DNA of 64,000 nt from Sphingopyxis sp. BSN-002 (GTDB lineage Bacteria > Pseudomonadota > Alphaproteobacteria > Sphingomonadales > Sphingomonadaceae): assembly GCF_022024275.1 (NCBI RefSeq), contig NZ_CP091804.1:2870501-2934500 (forward strand), read 5' to 3'. Of this stretch, positions 47,922-56,924 are shown in pieces (position 1 is the stretch's first letter; every line of letters begins with the position of its first letter). The notes below the pieces were generated by a model. The model ran no database searches and was not told the DNA's origin. It saw only the letters and a list, made by a program, of their open reading frames with translations. The translations under genes were made by a program, and so were the position numbers.

Positions 47922-48845
47922 TCAGCTGTACGGCGGCGTGTCCTCGAATTCGTCGAACCACGGATAGTCGTTCGCGACGCTCGCGGTGAAATTGGGCGGG
48001 CGCTTTTCGAGGAAGCTTGTCACGCCCTCGGCGGCATCGGGGCTGCGTCCGCGCGAGAAGATCACGCGGCTGTCCCAGCGGTGCGCATGGATCGGGTGCG
48101 GCGCGCCCATCATGCGCCAGAGCATGTGGCGGGTAAGCGCGACCGAGACCGGCGCGCTATCGGCGGTCATCTCGCGCGCCTTGGCGATCGCGGCGTCGAT
48201 CAGCGCGCCCGGCGCGTGGACCGACTGGACGAGACCCTTTTCATGCGCTTCGGCGGCCGAGATCAGGCGGCCCGAATAGCAGAGGTCGACCGCGTTCGCG
48301 ATGCCGACGAGGCGCGGCAGGAACCAGCTCGACGCCGCTTCGGGCACGATGCCGCGGCGCGCGAACACGAAGCCGTAGCGCGCGGTTTCGCTGGCGAGGC
48401 GCGCGTCCATCGGCAGGGTCATCGTCGCGCCGATCCCGACCGCGGCGCCGTTGATCGCGCCCAGAACGGGCTTTTTCGCGGCGAAGATGCGCATCGACAC
48501 GCGGCCGCCGCCGTCCTGTACCAGCGGGTGCGACCAGTTGATCGTGCCGTCCTCGGCGACCGGGCTTTTCGAAACGCCCTCGGGCAACTGCCCCTGCTTG
48601 TCGGCGCGCTTGTCATAATCGAACGTGTCGCCGCCGCTGCCGAGGTCGGCGCCGGCGCAATAGGCCTTTTCGCCATGCCCGGTGAAGATCACCGCGCGCA
48701 CGCTGTCGTCGGCGTCGCATTCGTCGAGCGCGGCGATGATCTCGGCCATCATGTCGGCGGTGAAGGCGTTCATCCGCTCGGGGCGATAGAGGGTCAAAAG
48801 GGCGATGCCCTCATGCTTGTCGAGGCGAATCTCGTTGTAGCTCAT
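47922..48845 (-). CDS. Enoyl-CoA hydratase/isomerase-family protein
   Basis: A 307-residue crotonase-fold protein. The oxyanion-hole regions are HGEKAYCAGADL (about 66-77) and GAINGAAVGIGATM (about 131-144). The segment FARRGIVPEAASSWFLPRLVG has the usual catalytic glutamate region. A possible LiuR-type site is upstream. The long insert (DTFDYDKRADKQGQLPEGVS) distinguishes it from short-chain hydratases; acyl-CoA substrate unknown. Start at 48845. Confidence 0.9.
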   Translation of the reverse strand: MSYNEIRLDKHEGIALLTLYRPERMNAFTADMMAEIIAALDECDADDSVRAVIFTGHGEKAYCAGADLGSGGDTFDYDKRADKQGQLPEGVSKSPVAEDGTINWSHPLVQDGGGRVSMRIFAAKKPVLGAINGAAVGIGATMTLPMDARLASETARYGFVFARRGIVPEAASSWFLPRLVGIANAVDLCYSGRLISAAEAHEKGLVQSVHAPGALIDAAIAKAREMTADSAPVSVALTRHMLWRMMGAPHPIHAHRWDSRVIFSRGRSPDAAEGVTSFLEKRPPNFTASVANDYPWFDEFEDTPPYS

Positions 48846-48905
48846 CTCTCTCTCCTTGGGGCTTCCGGCATCGTTGCAAGCGCGGCCGTGCAAGGCAAGC
48901 TCTAG

Positions 48906-48921
48906 TTGACGTAAACGTAAA
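48906..48921 (-). promoter_or_regulatory. LiuR-like palindrome upstream of the enoyl-CoA hydratase gene
   Basis: TTGACGTAAACGTAAA (48906-48921) is an imperfect palindrome of the kind described for MerR-family LiuR regulators of branched-chain amino acid and fatty acid genes in proteobacteria. It lies 61 bp upstream of the ATG at 48845. The likeness is from memory and no regulator gene is nearby. Confidence 0.45.
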
Positions 48922-49045
48922 GATAGCGGGGATGACGTGCCCTCGCTTTGTCGCTATAGGCGCGCCGACCGCCCCGGCGTGCGCCTCGCTCATGAGTCGT
49001 TCCCGCCGGGGCCATTCATTTGGTTCCGACAGAAAGTAAGCGCCC

Positions 49046-49822
49046 ATGGCCCGTCGCCGCCAGATCTACGAAGGCAAAGCCAAGATCCTGTATGAGGGCC
49101 CCGAACCGGGCACGCTGATCCAGTATTTCAAGGATGACGCGACCGCGTTCAACGCGCAGAAGCGCGGGACGATCAACGGCAAGGGCGTGCTCAACAACCG
49201 GATTTCGGAGCATGTCTTCACGCTGCTCGGCAATATCGGGGTGCCGACGCACTTCATCCGCCGCCTCAACATGCGCGAGCAGCTGATCCGGCAGGTCGAG
49301 ATCGTGCCGATCGAGGTGATCGTGCGCAACGTTGCCGCGGGCACGCTGTCGAAGCGCCTTGGAATCGAAGAGGGTACGCAGCTTCCGCGCACCCTTATCG
49401 AATATTGCTACAAGGACGATGCGCTGGGCGATCCGCTCGTCGCCGAGGAGCATATCGCCTGCTTCAACTGGTGCAGCCAGGACGAGCTTCACGACATCCA
49501 GGACATGGCGATCCGCATCAACGACTTCATGTCGGGGATGTTCGCCGCGGTCGGCATCCGCCTGGTCGACTTCAAGCTCGAGTTCGGGCGGCTTTACGAA
49601 GGCGACTTCAGCCGCATCATCCTCGCGGACGAGATCAGCCCCGACGGCTGCCGCCTGTGGGACATGACGACGAACGAGAAGCTCGACAAGGACCGCTTCC
49701 GCCGCGACCTCGGCGGCGAAGTCGAGGCCTATCAGGAAGTCGCGCGCCGGCTGGGCCTGATGCCCGAGGGCGGCGACAATGCCGTGCTCGACCTCGAAAG
49801 CCACCGCAAGAAGAAGAGCTGA
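49046..49822 (+). CDS. purC: SAICAR synthase
   Basis: A 258-residue phosphoribosylaminoimidazole-succinocarboxamide synthase of purine synthesis. It starts [21 protein letters not shown] (only the start is given), with [13 protein letters not shown] (about 94-106) and [28 protein letters not shown] split over the C-terminal part. purS and purQ, the next steps, are 5.7 kb on, separated by the cyclase, M16 and iron genes. Confidence 0.97.
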   Translation: MARRRQIYEGKAKILYEGPEPGTLIQYFKDDATAFNAQKRGTINGKGVLNNRISEHVFTLLGNIGVPTHFIRRLNMREQLIRQVEIVPIEVIVRNVAAGTLSKRLGIEEGTQLPRTLIEYCYKDDALGDPLVAEEHIACFNWCSQDELHDIQDMAIRINDFMSGMFAAVGIRLVDFKLEFGRLYEGDFSRIILADEISPDGCRLWDMTTNEKLDKDRFRRDLGGEVEAYQEVARRLGLMPEGGDNAVLDLESHRKKKS

Positions 49823-49869
49823 CGCGCGGGGCCACCGCGCCCCGCCCCATGCTTAAGCCTTGATTTACC

Positions 49870-51030
49870 ATGGCTTGCTACCCCCGTCGCATGACGGGGG
49901 TCTATCACTGGTTGCGCACGCGGGTTTTTCCGCCTGTGCCTGCGGATATCCGCGACGATGTCGCGGTGTTGCGCGCGCAGCGTATCGAGACGCTGACCCC
50001 CGCGCTTTTCCTGCTGCTCGCCGCGACGACGCCCACCGCGATCTATGCGGGTGTGCCGACCGTGCACTGGATCGTCCGTGTCGGCTTTCCGGTCGTTCTC
50101 GCGGTGATCGGCGTTCTCGGTTTCCTCTTCCTGATGCACAATCGCGGCCGCCGCATGAGCCCGCGCCGCGCACGCCGGATGATATCGGAGGCATCGTGGC
50201 TTTCGGGCGTGACCGGCGCGATGTGCAGCGCGTGGACCGTGATCAACTGGCTCGCGGCGCCGCCTTCGGCGCAGAGCTTCTATGCCATGATCATGGCGAT
50301 GGGGTCGCTCGCGACCGCCTATTGCCTGTCGTCGATCCGCTTCGCGACGTTCGTGAATCTGGGGATCGGACTGGTGCCCGTCTCCTTCCTGATGCTGACC
50401 TCGGGCGTTCCCGCCGAATTCGCGGCGGGCGCCAGCCTTGTCCTCGCCAGCCTCTTCCTCCTCCGCATGGTGGTGCAGCAGCACGGCCAGCTCGTCGACC
50501 TGCTCCAGCTTCAGCGGCAGATGCGCGAGCTGGCGCACAGCGATCCGCTGACCTGCCTGCCGAACCGCCGGGCGTTCGACCTGCGTCTCGACGAGGAGAT
50601 CGCACAGGCGCGGGCGGGGCACGGCTTTGCGATCGCGCTGCTCGACCTCGACGGCTTCAAGCCGGTGAACGACCGGCACGGCCACGCCGTCGGCGACCAG
50701 TTGCTCTGCGCGATCGCGGCGCGGCTTGTACGGGCATGCGGCAATCACGCAATGGTCGCGCGGCAGGGCGGCGACGAGTTCGCGATACTGGTTCCCGCGG
50801 GGTCGCCGCTGCTGGCGACGTCGCTTGCCGACCATATTCTCGCCGCGCTCGCCGCGCCCTACCATATCGACGGGCAGTCGATCCGCGTCGGTGCCAGCAT
50901 CGGCGTTGCGACCTGGCCGGCGTCGGGAACGACGAGCCACAAGCTGTTCGAGACCGCCGATCGCGCGCTTTATGCCGCGAAGGCGGTTGATCGCGCCGAC
51001 ACGTCGTCTGTCGAAAGCCTCGCCGGCTAG
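49870..51030 (+). CDS. Membrane diguanylate cyclase (GGDEF)
   Basis: A 386-residue protein with four to six hydrophobic segments (about 45-75, 78-95, 115-170 and 175-200) as a MHYT-like or unknown sensor, a short coil (LVDLLQLQRQMRELAHSD) and a GGDEF domain (about 218-375) with LAHSDPLTCLPNRRAFD, LLDLDGFKPVNDRHGH and the active site RQGGDEFAI. The product-inhibition RxxD five residues before the active site is absent (the region reads CGNHAMVARQ), so feedback by c-di-GMP is not expected. Start at 49870; Met8 is an alternative. Confidence 0.9.
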   Translation: MACYPRRMTGVYHWLRTRVFPPVPADIRDDVAVLRAQRIETLTPALFLLLAATTPTAIYAGVPTVHWIVRVGFPVVLAVIGVLGFLFLMHNRGRRMSPRRARRMISEASWLSGVTGAMCSAWTVINWLAAPPSAQSFYAMIMAMGSLATAYCLSSIRFATFVNLGIGLVPVSFLMLTSGVPAEFAAGASLVLASLFLLRMVVQQHGQLVDLLQLQRQMRELAHSDPLTCLPNRRAFDLRLDEEIAQARAGHGFAIALLDLDGFKPVNDRHGHAVGDQLLCAIAARLVRACGNHAMVARQGGDEFAILVPAGSPLLATSLADHILAALAAPYHIDGQSIRVGASIGVATWPASGTTSHKLFETADRALYAAKAVDRADTSSVESLAG

Positions 51031-51077
51031 GCAGCGCGCGGCTTGACCGTCCCGAAGGGGGCAGCCAAACCGGACCC

Positions 51078-53972
51078 ATGAAGACCAACCTGTTCCGGCG
51101 CGCATCGACCGTGCTGTCGCCTCTCGCTCTCCTCGCCGTCTGCTCCGCACCGGCCCTTGCCAGGGAGCCGGCGGCAAAGCCGGTGGCAACCGCGACCGTC
51201 AATCCGCAGGATGCGGCCGCCAGGGCGTGGAACTTCGCCGCGAGCGACGTGCCGGTTGATCGGGACATCGTCTTCGGCGTGCTGCCGAACGGGATGAAAT
51301 ATGCGCTGCTGAAGAACAGCACGCCAAAGGACAGCGTGATCCTGCGCATGCGCTTCGACGTCGGCAGCTTTGCCGAGGCCGACGATCAGCGCGGGCTCGC
51401 GCATTTCCTCGAACATATGGCGTTCAACGGGTCGACGCATGTGCCCGAAGGCGAGATGATCAAGTTGCTGGAGCGCAAGGGGCTCGCCTTCGGCGCCGAC
51501 ACCAACGCCTCGACCGGCTTCGACCAGACCGTGTACAAGCTCGACCTGCCGAACGCGTCGGACGACATGGTCGATACCGGGCTGATGCTGATGCGCGAGA
51601 CCGCGGGCGAGCTGACGATCGATCCCGCCGCGGTCGATCGCGAACGCGGGATCATCCTGTCGGAACGTCGCGCGCGCGACACCTATCAGCTGCGCAGCCT
51701 GATCGACCAGCTCGACTTCCAGATGCAGGGAATGAAGGTCGCAAGCCGGATTCCGGTCGGTACCGAAGAGGTGATCAGGACGGCGCCCGTCGCGCGCCTG
51801 CGCGATCTTTACGACCGCTATTACCGCCCCGAACGCGCCACGCTGGTCATGGTCGGCGATTTCGATCCTGCCGCGATCGAGGCAAAGATCAAGGCGCGCT
51901 TCGGCGACTGGAAAGGGCGGGGCCCCGCGGGACCCGACCCCGATATCGGCAACCTCGATTACAAGCGCGCGGCCGCCGCTGACGATTTCATCGACCCCGC
52001 GATCCAGGATTCGGTGACCATTGCCGCGTTCAAGCCCTGGGTGATCGAACCCGATACGAAGGCCAAGCGTGCCCGCAACCTTGCCGAGGAAATCGGCGAG
52101 GCGATCGTCAGCCGCCGCCTTGCAAAGATCGCGCTTCAGGAAGACTCGCCGATCCTCACCGGCTATTTCAACGACGCCGAGGGCTGGAAGACGTTCGACC
52201 AGATCAGTATCGGCGCGGTCGCGAAGGAAGGCGCCTGGCAGGAAGCGCTGGCGCTGATCGAGCAGCAGATGCGCGCCGCCGCCGAATATGGCTTCACCGA
52301 CGCCGAGGTGCAGGAACAGATCGCAACGCGTCGCACCGCATTCAGGAACGCCGTCGCGGGCGTGACGACGCGGCGCAGCGATGCGCTGGCCGACGCGCTG
52401 ACCGAGGCGGCCGAGGGCGACTATGTGTTCACGCGCCCCGAAACCGGTCAGGCGCTGTTCGAGGCCGAGGCGCCGAAGCTCGATGGCGCTGCGGTGACCG
52501 CTGCTTTCAAGAAGCGGATGGAAGGCTTCGGCGCCCCGCTTGCGCGGGTCACGGCGAAAAAGCCCATCGACGGCGGGTCGGGTGCCATCCTCGCCGCGCT
52601 CACCGCGTCGGAGCGGGTGGCGGTCGCGGCGCCCGCGGCTGCCGAAAGCGCAGCTTTCGCGTACACCGACTTCGGAACGCCGGGCAAGGTCGTCAGCGAC
52701 ACGCGGATCGACGATCTCGGCATCCGCCGCATCCGCTTTGCGAACAACGTGATGCTCAACATCAAGAAGACCGATTTCCAGAAGGATCGCGTCTATCTGT
52801 CGCTGCGCGTCGACGGCGGCAATCTGCTTGCGACGCGCGACGATCCGACGAAGGTCGCGCTGATGGGGTCGTTCGTCGTCGGCGGGCTCGAGGCGCACAG
52901 CTTCGACGATCTGCGCACGATCATGGCGGGCAAGACCGTGGGGTCGAATTTCGGGTCGAGCACCGACGCCTTCGGCGGTGCGGCGCTGACCTCGCCCGAG
53001 GATTTCAAGCTGCAGGCCGAACTGATGGCGGCGTACCTCACGCATCCCGGCTACCGGGCCGACGGGCTGGCGTTGCTCCGCCGCGCACTGCCGCAGCAAT
53101 ATGCCGCGAACGACGCGACGCCGTCGGCGGTGCTCGGCCGCGATGCGGGCGGGATTCTCGCCAATGACGATCCGCGCACGCAGACGCCCCCGCTCGCGGC
53201 GATGATGGCGCTCGACTGGGACAGGCTGAAGCCCGCGGTCGCCGACAGCCTGCAGCATGGCGCTATCGAGATCGGCGTCGTCGGCGATATCGACGAGCAG
53301 GCCGCGATCGAGGCGATCGCCGCGACGCTCGGTGCGCTGCCCGAACGGCGTGCCGCGTTCGATCCGCGCGCCGATGCCCGCATCCGCGAATATGCGAAAA
53401 ACCGCAGCGAGCGCACGCTGATCCACAAGGGACCGGCCGAGCAGGCCGAACTGCGCGTCTATTGGCCGGCACGCGACGACAGCGACCTTGCCGAGGCGAT
53501 GCGGATCAACCTGCTGTCGCGCGTGATGCAACTCATGCTGACCGAGGAGCTGCGCGAGAAACTCGGCGAAAGCTACAGCCCCGGCGCGGGTGCGAGCCTG
53601 TCGGATGAGTTTCCGGGCTATGGCCATCTCTTCGCGGCGAGCAACATCGACTACAAGGATATCGCGACGACCCGCGCCGCAATCTTCGCGATCGCGAAAG
53701 AGCTTCGCGACAAGCCCGTCGATGCAGATCTGATCGACCGCGCGCGCAAGCCGCTGCTCGAGGCGATGACCAAGGCCCGGCGCGAGAACAGCTATTGGCT
53801 GCCCTACGTCGCCGAGGCGACGAGCCGCGAAGACCGGCTGGATCGCAGCCGCAAGAGCATCGCGATCGTCGAGACGGCAACGCCTGCCGAGCTGCAGGCG
53901 CTGGCGCAGCGCTATCTGACCGACGACAAGGCGCTGGTGATCAAGGCAGTGAGCGACAAGGCCCCGAAATAG
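51078..53972 (+). CDS. Periplasmic M16-family zinc protease
   Basis: A 964-residue two-lobed M16 peptidase (PqqL-like). A signal peptide (about 1-28, ALA-RE) is followed by the HXXEH zinc motif HFLEH (109-113), with AVDRERGIILSERR containing the third ligand Glu about 76 residues on. The C-terminal half lacks the motif, as usual, and includes EKLGESYSPGAGASLSDEF. It digests peptides in the periplasm. It is just 48 bp after the cyclase. Confidence 0.93.
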   Translation: MKTNLFRRASTVLSPLALLAVCSAPALAREPAAKPVATATVNPQDAAARAWNFAASDVPVDRDIVFGVLPNGMKYALLKNSTPKDSVILRMRFDVGSFAEADDQRGLAHFLEHMAFNGSTHVPEGEMIKLLERKGLAFGADTNASTGFDQTVYKLDLPNASDDMVDTGLMLMRETAGELTIDPAAVDRERGIILSERRARDTYQLRSLIDQLDFQMQGMKVASRIPVGTEEVIRTAPVARLRDLYDRYYRPERATLVMVGDFDPAAIEAKIKARFGDWKGRGPAGPDPDIGNLDYKRAAAADDFIDPAIQDSVTIAAFKPWVIEPDTKAKRARNLAEEIGEAIVSRRLAKIALQEDSPILTGYFNDAEGWKTFDQISIGAVAKEGAWQEALALIEQQMRAAAEYGFTDAEVQEQIATRRTAFRNAVAGVTTRRSDALADALTEAAEGDYVFTRPETGQALFEAEAPKLDGAAVTAAFKKRMEGFGAPLARVTAKKPIDGGSGAILAALTASERVAVAAPAAAESAAFAYTDFGTPGKVVSDTRIDDLGIRRIRFANNVMLNIKKTDFQKDRVYLSLRVDGGNLLATRDDPTKVALMGSFVVGGLEAHSFDDLRTIMAGKTVGSNFGSSTDAFGGAALTSPEDFKLQAELMAAYLTHPGYRADGLALLRRALPQQYAANDATPSAVLGRDAGGILANDDPRTQTPPLAAMMALDWDRLKPAVADSLQHGAIEIGVVGDIDEQAAIEAIAATLGALPERRAAFDPRADARIREYAKNRSERTLIHKGPAEQAELRVYWPARDDSDLAEAMRINLLSRVMQLMLTEELREKLGESYSPGAGASLSDEFPGYGHLFAASNIDYKDIATTRAAIFAIAKELRDKPVDADLIDRARKPLLEAMTKARRENSYWLPYVAEATSREDRLDRSRKSIAIVETATPAELQALAQRYLTDDKALVIKAVSDKAPK

Positions 53973-53988
53973 GACTCCGAAACAAGGG

Positions 53989-54417
53989 TCAGAGCCCGCC
54001 GACGCGCCCCGGCGCCCGCGCGCGGACGAAATTCTCGAGCGCCGAGTACAGCATCTCGCGCGCGTCGCTGCCGAGCATCTCGGCGGTCAGGCAGTCGAAC
54101 TGTACCCGGTCTCGCGCGCCCGCGGCGATGACGATGTCGGCGAGCAGCGCCTCGTCGAAGCTGACGCGCGGGCAACAGGGCGGGGCGACCGCAAACGGAT
54201 CGGGCCAGATATGGCCGATCGCCTCGACCACGAGGCGATAGCGGCGCGCGGCGAGGATATTGCCCCAGCGGCGCTCGAGTTCGGGCATCGGGTCGCGCTC
54301 GGCGCGGCGGCAGAGGATGCAATAACGCAATGCAAGGACGGCTTGGGCGGCATCGACGGGCAGATCGCGAACGAGCGGCTGTTCGGTGAATTTCCGGACC
54401 AGTTCGCTGCCCTGCAT
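53989..54417 (-). CDS. Uncharacterised 142-residue protein under a Fur-like site
   Basis: Cytoplasmic protein with no domain I recognise. It has a cysteine pair in RYCILCRRAERDPMPELERRWG (about 32-53 in part), a further VAPPCCPRVSFDEALLADIV segment and a late cysteine in VQFDCLTAEMLG. The helical end is ALENFVRARAPGRV. Six cysteines in 142 residues and a TGAGA-N5-TCGCA site 124 bp upstream suggest an iron-related role. A hairpin is in its leader. It is downstream of the bfr terminator. Confidence 0.68.
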   Translation of the reverse strand: MQGSELVRKFTEQPLVRDLPVDAAQAVLALRYCILCRRAERDPMPELERRWGNILAARRYRLVVEAIGHIWPDPFAVAPPCCPRVSFDEALLADIVIAAGARDRVQFDCLTAEMLGSDAREMLYSALENFVRARAPGRVGGL

Positions 54418-54472
54418 GATGCCTCCCGCTGATCGGCCTTTTTGCCTGGTCCCGCCCCGGAGCCGAAAAAGA

Positions 54473-54515
54473 TGCCGGCCGCTTTAGGTGCAGCTTGAAG
54501 ATGCAGCGGCCGGCA
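54473..54515 (-). ncRNA. Perfect stem-loop in the leader of the 53989-54417 gene
   Basis: TGCCGGCCGCT (54473-54483) pairs perfectly with AGCGGCCGGCA (54505-54515), with a 21-base loop, between the Fur-like site and the ATG at 54417. The 228-bp gap also holds the bfr terminator. It may be a leader hairpin controlling translation or an RNA-stability element; no known riboswitch fits. Confidence 0.4.
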
Positions 54516-54540
54516 GGAGGGGACTGCCCGACTGTGCTAT

Positions 54541-54555
54541 TGAGAATTATTCGCA
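54541..54555 (-). promoter_or_regulatory. Fur-like site TGAGA-N5-TCGCA (1)
   Basis: TGAGAATTATTCGCA, flanked by T and A to give a 17-bp near-palindrome. It is 124 bp upstream of the 142-residue protein and downstream of the bfr terminator, so it should control the former. Confidence 0.55.
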
Positions 54556-54565
54556 AATACAAGCG

Positions 54566-54592
54566 AAAAAAGAGGCGCTTGAAAGCGCCTCT
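54566..54592 (-). terminator. Intrinsic terminator of bfr
   Basis: Perfect stem AGAGGCGCT (54571-54579) and AGCGCCTCT (54584-54592) with a four-base loop; on the minus strand it is followed by six T, read as AAAAAA at 54565-54570. Confidence 0.9.
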
Positions 54593-54645
54593 GATTTCAG
54601 CGGCTTAGGCTGTGGACGAAGCCCCCCTCCGCCTTCGCGCCATCG

Positions 54646-55128
54646 TCAATCTTCGCTGACCGGCTTCGACTGCAGCTGGATGTAATTCTCGATTCCCATG
54701 CGCTCGATCATCTCGAACTGCTTTTCGAGCTCGTCGACATGATGCTCCTCGCTTTCGAGGATGTCGGAGAAGAGGTCACGGCTGACATAGTCGCGCACGC
54801 TCTCGCAATGCGCGATCGCGTCCTTGAGCAGCGGGATCGCTTCTTCCTCGACCGCGAGGTCGGCCTTCAGGATTTCCTCAACCGTTTCGCCGACGCGCAG
54901 GCGGCCGAGCAGCTGGAAGTTGGGGAGGCCGCCGAGGAAGAGGACGCGGTCGGCCAGCTTGTCGGCATGCTTCATTTCGTCGATCGACTCTTCGCGCTCG
55001 AACGCGGCGAGGCGCGCGACGCCCCAGTTGTCGAGCATGCGATAGTGCAGCCAATACTGGTTGATCGCGGTCAGCTCGTTCTTGAGTGCCTCGTTGAGGA
55101 AATCGATGACTTTTTCGTCGCCCTTCAT
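54646..55128 (-). CDS. bfr: Bacterioferritin
   Basis: A 160-residue haem-containing iron-storage protein forming a 24-mer. Ferroxidase ligands are at Glu18, Glu51, His54, Glu94 (in VEEEAI), Glu127 and His130 (SEEHHVDE), and Met52 in IDEMKH is the haem ligand, matching Escherichia coli Bfr. The bfd gene lies 100 bp upstream on the same strand, and an intrinsic terminator follows. Confidence 0.95.
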   Translation of the reverse strand: MKGDEKVIDFLNEALKNELTAINQYWLHYRMLDNWGVARLAAFEREESIDEMKHADKLADRVLFLGGLPNFQLLGRLRVGETVEEILKADLAVEEEAIPLLKDAIAHCESVRDYVSRDLFSDILESEEHHVDELEKQFEMIERMGIENYIQLQSKPVSED

Positions 55129-55228
55129 GATGTCAGTCCTGTCGTTTTTCTTGGGATCGGGTTGCGCGCATTATACAGGCCCCGGCCCGGTCAGGCCAAG
55201 GTCAAAAATGGCGGAAAACCAAGAAAAA

Positions 55229-55402
55229 TCAGGCGGTCGCGGCGACGTCGCTGATGATATTGCGAGCGAAAGGCAGGCACTGGCCGCACTTGGGTTTGCG
55301 ACCCAGTTGCGCATAGGCGGCCTTGGCACACCGCAATTGGCCGTCCCGCGCGACGTCGCGCAGATCGCGTTCCCTTATTGCGTTGCAGACACAGACGACC
55401 AT
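55229..55402 (-). CDS. bfd: Bacterioferritin-associated ferredoxin
   Basis: A 57-residue [2Fe-2S] protein that reduces bacterioferritin to release iron. It begins MVVCVCNAIRERDLRDV and ends with KPKCGQCLPFARNIISDV; the four cluster cysteines are Cys4, Cys6, Cys39 and Cys42, the fern-type C-x-C...C-x-x-C spacing of BFD. The start overlaps nothing and its ribosome-binding site (GAGAAGGA) is inside a Fur-like box. Bfd and bfr together suggest iron mobilisation under scarcity. Confidence 0.9.
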   Translation of the reverse strand: MVVCVCNAIRERDLRDVARDGQLRCAKAAYAQLGRKPKCGQCLPFARNIISDVAATA

Positions 55403-55403
55403 G

Positions 55404-55479
55404 TGCGAATCCTTCTCAACAAGGATGATTTAGGGATAGTGCGAGGGATTCGCAACAGGAAAGATGCGACTTACTCGCA
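55404..55479 (-). promoter_or_regulatory. Three Fur-like sites upstream of bfd
   Basis: Sites with the TG(A/C)GA-N5-TCGCA pattern are at 55404-55418 (minus-strand TGAGAAGGATTCGCA, over the ribosome-binding site), 55440-55454 (TGCGAGGGATTCGCA) and 55465-55479 (TGCGACTTACTCGCA). The last two have perfect 5-bp arms and are 25 bp apart. They lie between bfd and the divergent purS. Confidence 0.6.
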
Positions 55480-55585
55480 GTCCGAAAAGCGCGTTTTTTC
55501 GTCTCCGCGCCCCTTGCCCGAAAAGTGATTCGCGGGCATAGGCGCGCCCAACTTCCCAAGCCCGCTCGAGCAAAGGTCCGCCCCC

Positions 55586-55816
55586 ATGAAAGTGAATGTC
55601 TATGTGACGCTCAAGCCCGGGGTTCTCGACCCGCAGGGCAAGGCGATCCACCACGCGCTCGAAGGACTGGGTTTCGGCGGCGTCGCCGACGTCCGCGCCG
55701 GCCGTTTCATCGAACTCGACGTCGCCGACGGTACGAGCGATGCCGATCTCGACGCGATGTGCGCGAAGTTGCTCGCGAACACGGTGATCGAAAACTACCG
55801 CATCGAACGCGCCTGA
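55586..55816 (+). CDS. purS: Phosphoribosylformylglycinamidine synthase subunit PurS
   Basis: A 76-residue small subunit of the FGAM synthase complex with PurQ and PurL. It starts [20 protein letters not shown] and ends [11 protein letters not shown], as in the family. It is followed by purQ after 22 bases. Confidence 0.96.
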   Translation: MKVNVYVTLKPGVLDPQGKAIHHALEGLGFGGVADVRAGRFIELDVADGTSDADLDAMCAKLLANTVIENYRIERA

Positions 55817-55838
55817 ACGCGTTGCAGGAGCCAGACCC

Positions 55839-56504
55839 ATGAAGACCGCCGTCATCGTCTTTCCCGGCTCCAACTGCGACCGGGACATGGCCGTCGCGCT
55901 CGAACAGGTCACCGGCAAAGCGCCCGCGATGGTGTGGCACCGCGAGAGCGAGCTGCCTGACGGCGCCGACTTCATCGCGCTCCCCGGCGGCTTTTCCTAT
56001 GGCGACTATCTCCGCTCGGGCGCGATGGCGGCGCGGTCGCCGATTTTGCGCGCGGTCTCGGATGCCGCAGGCCGCGGCGTGCCGGTGCTCGGCGTCTGCA
56101 ACGGCTTTCAGGTGCTGACCGAGGCGCAGCTTCTGCCCGGTGCGCTGATGCGCAACGCCGGCCTCAACTTCGTCTGCCGCACCGTCCCGCTGAAGGTCGA
56201 GAATAGCCAGTCGCTGTTCACCGCCGCCTATGGCGCGGGCGAGGAGATCGCCATTCCGGTCGCGCATCATGACGGCAATTATTTCGCCGATGCCGCGACG
56301 CTCGACCGGATCGAGGGCGAGGGCCGCGTTGCCTTTCGCTATGCCGACAGCGTCAACGGCTCGGCGCGCTCCATCGCGGGCGTGCTCAACGATGCGGGCA
56401 ATGTGCTGGGCATGATGCCGCACCCCGAACGCGCGATCGACCGCGCGCATGGCGGCACCGACGGGCTACGCCTGTTCGAGGCGGCGCTCGGCGTCCTCGC
56501 CTGA
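55839..56504 (+). CDS. purQ: Phosphoribosylformylglycinamidine synthase glutaminase subunit PurQ
   Basis: A 221-residue class I glutamine amidotransferase. The nucleophilic Cys is in [11 protein letters not shown] (about 86-96), [12 protein letters not shown] is the family's binding loop, and the catalytic His-Glu is in MPHPERAID near the end. It supplies ammonia to PurL, whose gene is outside the window. The convergent gene overlaps its last 39 bases. Confidence 0.97.
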   Translation: MKTAVIVFPGSNCDRDMAVALEQVTGKAPAMVWHRESELPDGADFIALPGGFSYGDYLRSGAMAARSPILRAVSDAAGRGVPVLGVCNGFQVLTEAQLLPGALMRNAGLNFVCRTVPLKVENSQSLFTAAYGAGEEIAIPVAHHDGNYFADAATLDRIEGEGRVAFRYADSVNGSARSIAGVLNDAGNVLGMMPHPERAIDRAHGGTDGLRLFEAALGVLA

Positions 56505-56918
56505 CCGGACGGGGGGCGGCGTCCCCTCGCCAAGGTCCTCGATGCGGAGGCTGCCGGCGCCCGCCGTCTCGGCGGCAGGATCCGGAACTTTCGCTTTGGG
56601 CTGCAGCCAGCGTCCGACCACCAGCAGCACCGTCGGCCAGAACATCGTGTTCCAGATGTCATGCCAGTGCGCCGCATCGGGCTGGATTGCCGATCGGCTG
56701 TATTCGGCCGTGAGGTCGAGCCATTCGCCGCCGCACGCCATTGCCAGCACCGCGAGCCAAGCGACGAGCCACCCGCCGCGCCGGCGCCAGGCGAAGCGCA
56801 CCAGCAGAAAGAGCGTGAGACCGAAATAGACGTGCAGCGCGTCCTTATCGAGGCCGGTCGCTTCGATGACAGAGATTTTCCGCGCCTCGAACAGCGAGGC
56901 CAATTCTATCAACGTCAT
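56466..56918 (-). CDS. Small membrane protein of unknown function
   Basis: A 150-residue protein with two or three hydrophobic segments (about 28-41, 48-62, 87-104) and a charged C-terminal tail. The segment [20 protein letters not shown] and [20 protein letters not shown] are its recognisable features; it could belong with VanZ-like or phosphatase-adjacent small proteins, but I cannot assign it. Its 3' end overlaps purQ in a convergent arrangement. Six bases downstream of the transporter gene. Confidence 0.65.
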   Translation of the reverse strand: MTLIELASLFEARKISVIEATGLDKDALHVYFGLTLFLLVRFAWRRRGGWLVAWLAVLAMACGGEWLDLTAEYSRSAIQPDAAHWHDIWNTMFWPTVLLVVGRWLQPKAKVPDPAAETAGAGSLRIEDLGEGTPPPVRSGEDAERRLEQA

Positions 56919-56924
56919 GGAAAA

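Noticed and set aside
51027..53627. An 866-codon open frame antisense to the M16 peptidase gene
   Set aside because: High-GC genes leave long antisense frames open; composition is Arg/Asp/Gly-rich with no domain, while the plus strand has a signal peptide and HFLEH.
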